Source: CAKSQL01 sp045606465 (lineage in GTDB: Bacteria > Bacillota > Clostridia > UBA1381). Taken from it: DNA of 5,540 bases. Each line of letters begins with the position of its first letter. Positions within the stretch are counted from its first letter, which is position 1. A model generated the notes under the pieces. The model was not told the DNA's origin. It saw nothing but the letters and a program-made list of their open reading frames with translations, and did not search any database. Both the position numbers and the translations under genes were made by a program. Of this stretch, positions 1-5,369 are shown piece after piece. The stretch covers positions 1 to 5,540 of the forward strand of contig JAZURZ010000118.1 in the NCBI GenBank assembly GCA_045606465.1, given 5' to 3'.

Positions 1-57
1 CAATTTTTTTTGAGCAACCGTTGTTTGCAATTTTAGAGTTTCTTTTTTCTTATTTAA

Positions 58-240
58 GATTTAACTGTAAGCTTACATCAATATAAGCCATTTGGGGACG
101 TACATTTTTTGGCTCGTCCCCAAGTTCCCCATAGCGGACAACCTACACCTACACTCCTGATGGTTTGCGAGCGTCAAAAACCCAAGGCACAAACCAAACC
201 AAGTTCTATTGGGACAGAGGGTGCTGATGTTTACAAAACA
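58..240. other. Non-coding region with a G+C-richer patch left of the araC-type gene
   Basis: No gene could be supported here. From about 86 to 230 the base composition is visibly richer in G and C than the flanking AT-rich DNA. The patch holds a perfect inverted repeat (92-123) and a TGGTTTG (161-167) that can pair with CAAACCA at 190-196 or 195-201. The plus frame ending at TAA 286-288 is open from 58, with its only ATG at 160 (42 codons). A minus frame ending at 73-75 is open for about 60 codons. Neither has a Shine-Dalgarno, and the plus frame runs through the terminator hairpin. I read the patch as an intergenic repeat or the remnant of a mobile element, not a gene. Confidence 0.4.
92..123. 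repeat. Inverted repeat, REP-like palindrome
   Basis: TTGGGGACG (92-100) and CGTCCCCAA (115-123) are perfect reverse complements, giving a 9-bp G+C-rich stem around a 14-base loop with a T-run. An alternative pairing exists between AGCCA (86-90) and TGGCT (110-114), so two mutually exclusive hairpins can form. GGGGAC...GTCCCC palindromes with a T-rich loop are, from memory, a common intergenic repeat type in Clostridia, some linked to REP-associated (IS200-like) transposases. That assignment is inference. There is no T-run directly after the stem, so it is not a standard terminator. Confidence 0.55.
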
Positions 241-275
241 AAAAGTGGTGCAAGATTTTTTGTACCACTTTTTTT
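241..275. terminator. Bidirectional rho-independent terminator after the araC-type gene
   Basis: AAAAGTGGTGCAA (241-253) pairs with TTGTACCACTTTT (260-272), with one G-U pair in plus-strand RNA, around the 6-base loop GATTTT. A T-run continues to 275 on the plus strand, and an A-rich run precedes the stem, so it can work in both directions. It lies about 18 bases beyond the stop codon of the minus-strand regulator, so ending that transcript is its likely job. It could also stop plus-strand transcription entering from the left. Confidence 0.8.
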
Positions 276-292
276 AAAATCAATATAAAAGT

Positions 293-1117
293 TTATATCT
301 CTTTGTAATACATTTGTCTATATTTTGCAGGTGTTATATTTTTGATTTTTTTAAAAACTCTCGAAAAATAGCTTGGGTCATCAAAGCCTACAGCTGATGC
401 AATTGCTGTTATATCCTCATCTGTGTTAAGAAGCATAACAATTGATTTTTCAATGCGATATTCATTTATATATTCAAGTGGAGATTTCCCGACTGCGTCT
501 TTAAAAAATCTGCAAAAATGACTTTCGCATAAGTGACAAATTTTGGCAAGGTCAGAGGTTGTAATTTTTTCGGCATAATTCTTGGAAATATACTTGAGTA
601 GTAAATCCATTCTTTTAAGAGTTTTTGCGTGCAAATGTGAATTCTGAGGCGAAACAACAGAAGCAGTATAATTTCTTACAAGGTATGCCATAAGCCGATA
701 AGCGTGACTTTTTAACATCATGTCCATACAATTGGAATTTTTTGTGTATTCTTTGTATATTTCATTAATGCAATCCTTTATGTAGCTATCCTGATGAATA
801 AGATTTTCAATAAGAACATTTGAAAATTTTATATCAGAAAAAAAGTTGGGATAAATCAGGATACAAAAATAATCTACATATCCATTTGTTATAAAGGAGT
901 GAATTTCGCTCCCGTTTACGATTACAAAATCGTCTTTTTTTACATTGAATGTTTTTCCGTTACAAGTAAAATTACATTCACCCGAATAAAAATAAAGAAG
1001 TTCTATATGTTCGTGCCAATGTGATGTAAGCATGCGCTCTCCTTTTGTCTGCATAAATTTCACTGTAAAGTTGTTTTCAAGAGAGGGAACCTTTTCATAA
1101 AGAGAAATAATATCCAT
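293..1117 (-). CDS. AraC-family transcriptional regulator with N-terminal cupin domain
   Basis: This is a 274-residue DNA-binding regulator of the AraC/XylS type. Residues 20-95 form a cupin-like ligand-binding domain with the motif HWHEHIE (H33, H35, H37, E39), usual in sugar-sensing members. Residues 185-225 and 235-268 are the two helix-turn-helix units. The second carries the family signature (IASAVGFDDPSYFSRVFKK, then TPAKYR). I chose the ATG at 1117-1115 because GGAGG (1127-1123) sits 5 bases ahead of it. A TTG at 1138 would add seven residues but would place that site inside the gene. The gene is transcribed away from the TIM-barrel/oxidoreductase pair, so it is probably their regulator, with a sugar or derivative as effector. 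The ligand is unknown. Confidence 0.93.
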   Translation of the reverse strand: MDIISLYEKVPSLENNFTVKFMQTKGERMLTSHWHEHIELLYFYSGECNFTCNGKTFNVKKDDFVIVNGSEIHSFITNGYVDYFCILIYPNFFSDIKFSNVLIENLIHQDSYIKDCINEIYKEYTKNSNCMDMMLKSHAYRLMAYLVRNYTASVVSPQNSHLHAKTLKRMDLLLKYISKNYAEKITTSDLAKICHLCESHFCRFFKDAVGKSPLEYINEYRIEKSIVMLLNTDEDITAIASAVGFDDPSYFSRVFKKIKNITPAKYRQMYYKEI

Positions 1118-1187
1118 AATAGCCTCCAAAAAAGTCAAAATTGTCCGATTTTACGATAATTAAGTCCTTGTAGTTGCTTTTTATATT

Positions 1188-1216
1188 ATGATATACTATT
1201 ATTACAATAAAGTCAA
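1188..1216 (-). promoter_or_regulatory. Predicted promoter of the araC-type gene
   Basis: Read on the minus strand, TTGACT (1216-1211, 5 of 6 to the -35 consensus) is followed after exactly 17 bases by TATCAT (1193-1188, 5 of 6 to the -10 consensus). This predicts a transcript start near 1181 and a leader of about 60 bases before the ATG at 1117. Its -10 overlaps the -10 of the opposing promoter. Confidence 0.55.
1189..1197 (+). promoter_or_regulatory. Predicted extended -10 promoter of the TIM-barrel/oxidoreductase operon
   Basis: TGATATACT combines a TG dinucleotide one base ahead of TATACT (1192-1197, 5 of 6 to TATAAT), an extended -10. The best -35 is poor (TTGTAG at 1168-1173, spacer 18). 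A weak -35 with an extended -10 suits an operon needing an activator, consistent with the adjacent AraC-type regulator. A start near 1204 is predicted. Confidence 0.5.
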
Positions 1217-1222
1217 GAAAAA

Positions 1223-1228
1223 AGGAGG
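1223..1228 (+). promoter_or_regulatory. Ribosome binding site of the TIM-barrel gene
   Basis: AGGAGG lies 6 bases ahead of the ATG at 1235. This near-perfect Shine-Dalgarno fixes the start. Confidence 0.85.
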
Positions 1229-1234
1229 AAAATT

Positions 1235-2050
1235 ATGAAACTTGGAGTAATGGTACAGCTTGATTCTATCGAGATTGATGAAAAAATCAAGCAGGTGAGG
1301 GATTATGGTTTTGATTCTTGTCAGTTATGTGGTTGGAAAAAGGAATTTTTTACCGATGAAATTGCACAAGCAGTTTTAGACGCATGCAAAAAATATGAGG
1401 TTAAAATTTCTACATTCTGGTGCGGATGGGGTGGTCCCCAAATATGGGACTTTTATGAAGGACCTTTAACACTCGGACTTGTTCCTGTAGAATATCGATA
1501 TGATCGTATGAAGGACTTGATGTTGGGTTCTGATTTTGCAAAAAAGATTGGTGTTGAAAATGTTGCAACTCATGTTGGATTTTTGCCTGAAACACCAAAT
1601 AGTGAACAATATCATGCTGTGGTTTGCGCAATAAGAGTAGTTGCTCAACATTGCAAGGATAATGGTCAGCATTTTCTTTTTGAAACAGGTCAGGAAACTC
1701 CTGTAACCTTGAGAAGAACTATTGAATCAGTGGGAACAGGAAATTTAGGAATAAATCTTGACCCTGCAAATTTAATTATGTATGGAAAGGCAAATCCTAT
1801 AGACGCTCTTGATGTCTTTGGAGAGTTTGTACGTGATGTTCATGCAAAAGATGGTTGCTATCCAACTGAAGGAATAAAACTCGGATGCGAAACTCCGATA
1901 GGTAAAGGAAAGGTGAACTTCCCTGAATTTATTAAAAAGCTAAAAGAGGTAGGATACAACGGAACACTTACTATAGAACGTGAAATTTTTGGCGACCAGC
2001 AAATTAAAGATATAAAAGAATCAAAAGTTATTTTGGAGGAATTGATATGA
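1235..2050 (+). CDS. Sugar phosphate isomerase/epimerase-like TIM-barrel protein
   Basis: A 271-residue cytoplasmic protein of the xylose isomerase-like TIM-barrel family (AP_endonuc_2). The expected metal ligands appear in order and near the usual positions: E150 in FLFETGQE, D176 in NLDPAN, H203 in DVHAKD, and E248 in LTIERE. The H113 motif THVGFLPE lies on an earlier strand. Members use a divalent metal to isomerise, epimerise or eliminate at keto-sugar carbons. Residues 61-84 form an aromatic, glycine-rich loop (FWCGWGGPQIWDFYEGPLTL) that probably lines the substrate pocket. I recall this loop from an uncharacterised subfamily common in gut Firmicutes. Length is normal. The gene overlaps the oxidoreductase gene by 4 bases, so the two are probably translated together and act on one substrate. 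The exact reaction is unknown; IolE/IolI-like or C-glycoside-type eliminase roles are also possible. Confidence 0.9.
   Translation: MKLGVMVQLDSIEIDEKIKQVRDYGFDSCQLCGWKKEFFTDEIAQAVLDACKKYEVKISTFWCGWGGPQIWDFYEGPLTLGLVPVEYRYDRMKDLMLGSDFAKKIGVENVATHVGFLPETPNSEQYHAVVCAIRVVAQHCKDNGQHFLFETGQETPVTLRRTIESVGTGNLGINLDPANLIMYGKANPIDALDVFGEFVRDVHAKDGCYPTEGIKLGCETPIGKGKVNFPEFIKKLKEVGYNGTLTIEREIFGDQQIKDIKESKVILEELI
2035..2050 (+). promoter_or_regulatory. ATGA stop-start overlap with its own ribosome binding site
   Basis: GGAGG (2035-2039) sits 7 bases ahead of the ATG at 2047. The last bases of the TIM-barrel gene (TGA, 2048-2050) are shared with that start. The arrangement is typical of translational coupling between subunits or consecutive enzymes. 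Confidence 0.8.
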
Positions 2051-3015
2051 TAAAAGTTGCATTAATAGGAATTGGTGGAATGGGCAAGGTTCATTTCGAT
2101 TCATACAAGACCATAGATGGTGCAGAAGTTATAGCTGTAGCTGATATAAGAACAGAGATGGCGCGAGAAAAGGTTGAGGATGAAAATATAAGAATATATC
2201 ATGATATGCAGGAGCTTTTGGCAAACGAAACTCCGGATATGGTTGATATTTGTGTACCAAGCTATCTGCATGCAGAGCTAAGCATTGAGGCGCTTGAAAA
2301 AGGAGTTCATGTATTGTGCGAAAAGCCAATGAGCCTTTCAAGTGACGAAACAAGCCGAATGATTGCAGCAGCAGAAAAATCAGGCAAGCTTTTCATGACA
2401 GCGCATGTTGTAAGATTTATGTCTGCATACAGATATTTAAAGAATATCATTGACACAAAAGAGCTTGGAAACCCTGTGCATATTGATATGCGCCGCCTTT
2501 CTGTAATTCCTGACTGGAGCTGGGAGGACTGGATGAGAGATATCAAGAAGAGCGGAGGCTCACCTATAGATTTGTCAATTCATGATTTGGATTTTGTTCA
2601 ATATGCTTTTGGTCAGCCTAAAAAGGTTTCTGGGGTATATAGAAAATTAAAAGACAATAATGATTACATAACCTCTGAGCTTACCTATGATAATTTCAGC
2701 ATTACAGTTACAGGCGGCTGGTTTAGCTGCGATATACCATTCAAAGCTGAATATATCGCTGTGTTTGAAAAAGGATATGTTGAGCTATCAGACGGCAAGC
2801 TAATTAAAAACGGAGAAGAAATTGAGCTTACAAGAGGAGAAGTCAGTGAGGATACAGGAATAAATATTTCGGGTGCAGATGGATATGCTGATGAGATTGC
2901 TTACTTTGTATCTTGCATAGAAAACAACAAGAACCCCGAAATGGTAACTCCACAAAGTTCTGAAGATAGCATTAAGCTTGTAGAAGAGATTTTGAAAAAT
3001 TCAATCATTTTATAA
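2047..3015 (+). CDS. Gfo/Idh/MocA-family NAD(P)-dependent oxidoreductase
   Basis: A 322-residue sugar or polyol dehydrogenase-like enzyme. The N-terminal Rossmann fold has GIGGMG (8-13). D33, at the end of the second strand, favours NAD over NADP. The family signature CEKP (91-94) supplies the catalytic lysine K93. GGSPIDLSIHDLDFV (170-184) gives the conserved D175 and H179 of the substrate site, so all key residues are present. The C-terminal half (about 125-320) is the usual alpha/beta substrate domain. Relatives oxidise or reduce a ring hydroxyl of inositols, sugars or glycosides, often at C3. Coupling to a TIM-barrel isomerase-like partner suggests oxidation to a keto-sugar that the partner then transforms, or the reverse. 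The substrate is unresolved. The gene is last in the operon, with a terminator 10 bases after the stop. Confidence 0.93.
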   Translation: MIKVALIGIGGMGKVHFDSYKTIDGAEVIAVADIRTEMAREKVEDENIRIYHDMQELLANETPDMVDICVPSYLHAELSIEALEKGVHVLCEKPMSLSSDETSRMIAAAEKSGKLFMTAHVVRFMSAYRYLKNIIDTKELGNPVHIDMRRLSVIPDWSWEDWMRDIKKSGGSPIDLSIHDLDFVQYAFGQPKKVSGVYRKLKDNNDYITSELTYDNFSITVTGGWFSCDIPFKAEYIAVFEKGYVELSDGKLIKNGEEIELTRGEVSEDTGINISGADGYADEIAYFVSCIENNKNPEMVTPQSSEDSIKLVEEILKNSIIL

Positions 3016-3024
3016 GAAAAAATC

Positions 3025-3060
3025 AGGCATTTGTCTTAAAAAGGCAGATGCCTTTTTCTT
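3025..3060 (+). terminator. Rho-independent terminator of the sugar operon
   Basis: AGGCATTTGTCT (3025-3036) pairs with AGGCAGATGCCT (3042-3053) over 12 bp, two of them G-U, around a 5-base loop. A T-rich tail (TTTTTCTT) follows. It begins 10 bases after the oxidoreductase stop codon and separates this operon from the housekeeping genes to the right. Confidence 0.9.
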
Positions 3061-3195
3061 ATTTTTAATAAAATTTTAATTTCAATACAAAGTACGCCAA
3101 TTTGAAAATTTACAGCTTTTTATCACTTAATTACATAAATAAAGCAAATAAATTGAAAAAAATTTAAAATATTTTACCTAATTTTAAAATAACTA
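3061..3195. other. AT-rich intergenic stretch
   Basis: This is very AT-rich spacer DNA between the operon terminator and the next promoter. No open frame with a ribosome binding site, no RNA gene and no strong repeat could be seen. The A- and T-tracts just upstream of the promoter could act as an UP-like element, which is inference. Confidence 0.5.
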
Positions 3196-3224
3196 TAGAC
3201 TAATCGGACAAAATAGTGTAAAAT
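3196..3224 (+). promoter_or_regulatory. Predicted promoter of the asp23-fakA genes
   Basis: TAGACT (3196-3201, 4 of 6 to TTGACA) and TAAAAT (3219-3224, 5 of 6 to TATAAT) are separated by exactly 17 bases. A second -10-like TATACT overlaps at 3224-3229 but has no suitable -35. The predicted start near 3231 gives a leader of about 50 bases. Confidence 0.5.
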
Positions 3225-3280
3225 ATACTATGACTGCATTCTTAAAATTTGAATAGTAATCGAAAGGGCAGGTGTAATAA

Positions 3281-3631
3281 ATGGCAATAATGATAAAAAG
3301 TGATTTGGGCGAGGTTTATGTTGACAATAATGTAATAGCGTCTATTGCAGGAGCTGTAGCAACAAAGTGCTATGGTGTTGTCGGCATGGCATCAAAAAAT
3401 AAAAAGGACGGAATAGTAAGTCTTTTAAAAATGGAAAATATTTCAAAAGGTATTCGTGTAACCACCGAAGAAAATGGAATTGTTATAGATATGGGAATTA
3501 TAGTTGAATATGGCGTAAATATAAATGCTATATGTGACAGTATAATAAACAATGTAAAATATAAGCTGGAGCATAATACTGGTTTAAAGGTAAATAAAAT
3601 AAATGTCCATGTGGAATCTGTAAGAGTGTAA
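3281..3631 (+). CDS. Asp23/Gls24 family envelope stress response protein (YloU-like)
   Basis: A 116-residue protein that is almost entirely one Asp23/Gls24 domain. Recognisable segments are GEVYVDNNVIASIAGAVA (10-27), followed by CYGVVGMA, and the C-terminal VEYGVNINAICDSIINNV (75-92) and INVHVESV (107-114). No signal peptide or membrane segment is visible, so it is probably cytoplasmic. Family members gather at the membrane or respond to cell-envelope stress, but the molecular activity is not established. A YloU-like gene next to a YloV/FakA-like gene is a widespread Firmicutes arrangement, suggesting a shared role. The ATG at 3281 follows a modest AGGTG (3270-3274). The next gene is in the same frame directly after the TAA. 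Confidence 0.93.
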   Translation: MAIMIKSDLGEVYVDNNVIASIAGAVATKCYGVVGMASKNKKDGIVSLLKMENISKGIRVTTEENGIVIDMGIIVEYGVNINAICDSIINNVKYKLEHNTGLKVNKINVHVESVRV

Positions 3632-3636
3632 GCAGA

Positions 3637-3652
3637 GGAGGAGATTATCATT
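3637..3652 (+). promoter_or_regulatory. Strong ribosome binding site facing a non-standard AUU start
   Basis: GGAGG (3637-3641), within a GAGGAGGAG run just after the Asp23 stop, lies 8 bases ahead of ATT (3650-3652) and 5 ahead of ATC (3647). It lies 32 bases ahead of the first ordinary start codon, GTG at 3674, which is too far to serve it. Initiating at 3650 would give M-ITLIDGK before the GTG-encoded residue, matching the family's usual N terminus as I know it. Confidence 0.6.
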
Positions 3653-3673
3653 ATTACTTTAATTGATGGAAAA

Positions 3674-5287
3674 GTGCTTGCACAGATGATGATTTCTGGT
3701 GCAAACAATTTATATAACAACAGACAGTATGTAAATGATTTAAATGTTTTCCCTGTTCCTGATGGGGATACGGGAACAAATATGTCCATGACTGTCAGCG
3801 CTATGGCAAAATCGTTAGAAGAAATGGTTTCTTTTTCTGCTTCTAAAGCCGCAGATGCCATGAGCTTTGCAACCTTGCGGGGTGCAAGGGGAAATTCAGG
3901 TGTTATTTTGTCGCAGTTTTTCAGAGGAATTTCTAAGGACTTAAAAGGAAAGGACAAAATAAATTCAAAAGAATTTGCATCTGCTTTAAAAAAAGGCTCT
4001 GAGGCTGCATATAAAGCGGTTATGAACCCCACCGAAGGCACAATTTTAACAGTCGCAAGAGGTATTGCAGAGTCGGCACAAAAGGAAGCAGAAACTAATG
4101 ATGATATAGTTGAGGTTTTTAAAAAGGCTTGCCAGAGAGGACAAAAAGTTCTTTTAAAAACTCCCGAAATGCTTCCTGCACTAAAGCAGGCAGGGGTTGT
4201 TGATGCGGGAGGTCAGGGCTGGCTTACATTTTTGGAGGGCGCTCTTTATTATCTTGAAAAGGGCGAATGTGTAAAAAAAGAAAAATCTGACGCTCCTGAA
4301 ATTGAAAAAAAGGCAACAGATGCACAAAAAGCAATTGATAATTCAAATATAAAATATATTTATTGTACTGAATTTATAATTGAAAAGTCAAGAAAAGACG
4401 CTGATGTAAATTCTTTCAGACAAGCAATTGAGAAAATCGGCGACTCCATGCTGGTTATAGATGATGACGAAATTGTAAAGGTGCACATTCACACAAATAA
4501 TCCAGGCTTTATCTTAGAACGTGCAGTAAAGCTTGGCTCCATGATTAATATAAAAATTGACAACATGAAACACCAGCATCAGAGCCTGATAAAAATGGAA
4601 GAAGAAAACAAGGAAGAAACCTTCCCTGAAAAAGAAACTGCTTTTGTAGCAGTTTGCGCAGGTGATGGACTTTGTGAAATTTTAAAAAGTCTTGGTGTTG
4701 ATTATGTAATCGAGGGCGGACAGACTATGAATCCCAGCACCGAGGACATTTTAGAGGCTGTTTCAAAGGTTAATGCAGAAAATGTTTTTGTGTTCCCTAA
4801 TAATAAAAATATAATTCTTGCAGCAGAGCAGGCAAAAGAGCTTGCAGAAAATAATGTGATTGTTATGCAATCTAAAAATCTTCCGCAATGCATAACTGCC
4901 ATGATAGCATATAACGACTCAAAAAATATAGAGGAAAATGAAAAGAAGATGTCCCAAGCAATGCAAAAGGTGGCAGTGGGACAAATAACCTATGCAGTGC
5001 GTGACACTGAAATGGACAATGTAATCATAAAAGAGGGTGACATTATTGGAATTGCCTCAGGAAAAATTGAGGTGACCGATACCGAGCCTGACAATTGCTT
5101 AAAGACTCTTGTAGGAAAATTAGCTGATGACGACAGTGAATTTTTAAATATCTATTATGGTGAGGGAATAACAAAGGAAAAAGCAGAGGCTGTAGCAGAG
5201 GAGTTAGAAGAGCTTTTCCCTGATTTGGAAACAGAGATAAAATATGGAGGTCAGCCGCTTTACTACTATATAGTTTCGGCAGAATAA
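3674..5287 (+). CDS. fakA: Fatty acid kinase subunit FakA-like / DAK2 domain protein YloV
   Basis: A 537-residue protein counted from GTG 3674, the first ordinary start. The true start is probably AUU at 3650 (545 residues), because the Shine-Dalgarno and the family N terminus lie there. The DAK2 (DhaL-like) ATP-binding domain covers about 1-195, with the Mg-ATP motif NVFPVPDGDTGTNM (24-37; D30, D32), the loop LRGARGNSGVILSQFFRG (68-85) and VVDAGGQGW (175-183). A charged linker (198-225) leads to a middle domain with C231 and H271/H273 (YCTEF, VKVHIHTNNPG), which I believe match a zinc site in FakA. A second charged linker (307-320) precedes the C-terminal FakA-like domain, ending in GGQPLYYYIVSAE. 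FakA phosphorylates fatty acids held by a FakB (DegV) carrier for phospholipid synthesis; no FakB is in this window. Older names include dihydroxyacetone kinase-like protein, and glycerone kinase activity is not expected. Confidence 0.93.
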   Translation: MLAQMMISGANNLYNNRQYVNDLNVFPVPDGDTGTNMSMTVSAMAKSLEEMVSFSASKAADAMSFATLRGARGNSGVILSQFFRGISKDLKGKDKINSKEFASALKKGSEAAYKAVMNPTEGTILTVARGIAESAQKEAETNDDIVEVFKKACQRGQKVLLKTPEMLPALKQAGVVDAGGQGWLTFLEGALYYLEKGECVKKEKSDAPEIEKKATDAQKAIDNSNIKYIYCTEFIIEKSRKDADVNSFRQAIEKIGDSMLVIDDDEIVKVHIHTNNPGFILERAVKLGSMINIKIDNMKHQHQSLIKMEEENKEETFPEKETAFVAVCAGDGLCEILKSLGVDYVIEGGQTMNPSTEDILEAVSKVNAENVFVFPNNKNIILAAEQAKELAENNVIVMQSKNLPQCITAMIAYNDSKNIEENEKKMSQAMQKVAVGQITYAVRDTEMDNVIIKEGDIIGIASGKIEVTDTEPDNCLKTLVGKLADDDSEFLNIYYGEGITKEKAEAVAEELEELFPDLETEIKYGGQPLYYYIVSAE

Positions 5288-5296
5288 ATATAAAAG

Positions 5297-5330
5297 TTGA
5301 CAAATACAAAATATTTTAAAAACTTATATT
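5297..5330 (+). promoter_or_regulatory. Possible weak promoter ahead of alaS
   Basis: A perfect -35 box TTGACA (5297-5302) starts 9 bases after the fakA stop. The best -10, TATATT (5325-5330), is 22 bases away, longer than the usual 16-18. No terminator separates fakA from alaS, so alaS may also be transcribed by readthrough. Confidence 0.3.
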
Positions 5331-5353
5331 TAAAGAAAAAACATTTTCTTGAA

Positions 5354-5360
5354 AGGAAAG
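5354..5360 (+). promoter_or_regulatory. Ribosome binding site of alaS
   Basis: AGGAAAG lies 9 bases ahead of the ATG at 5370, a moderate Shine-Dalgarno. It favours this start over the in-frame ATG at 5379. Confidence 0.6.
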
Positions 5361-5369
5361 ATTATTACA

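Noticed and set aside
66..77. Perfect 12-bp palindrome TGTAAGCTTACA, faintly like a CcpA cre site
   Set aside because: About one such palindrome is expected by chance in a window this size. It lacks the two central bases of a cre site and no promoter or gene start is next to it.
160..288. Small plus-strand ORF of 42 codons starting at ATG 160
   Set aside because: It has no Shine-Dalgarno, runs straight through the terminator hairpin at 241-275 and resembles no family I know.
1118..1138. TTG start at 1138 for the AraC-type regulator
   Set aside because: It would put the clear GGAGG site inside the coding region; ATG at 1117 is correctly spaced from that site.
1141..3211. Shared 10-mer TTGTCCGATT (1141-1150) and its reverse complement (3202-3211), each near a promoter
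   Set aside because: Many 10-base matches are expected by chance in 5.5 kb of AT-rich DNA on two strands, and the flanks do not match.
3370..4041. Long minus-strand open frame (223 codons) across asp23 and fakA
   Set aside because: It lies opposite two clearly conserved genes, has low-complexity Ser/Phe/Ile-rich content typical of an antisense shadow, and matches no family.
5333..5350. AAGAAAA/TTTTCTT hairpin before alaS as a terminator
   Set aside because: The stem is short, nearly all A-T, and is not followed by a T-run.
5288..5369. T-box riboswitch ahead of alaS
   Set aside because: The gap is only 82 bases, too short for a T-box, and no T-box core sequence or terminator is visible.
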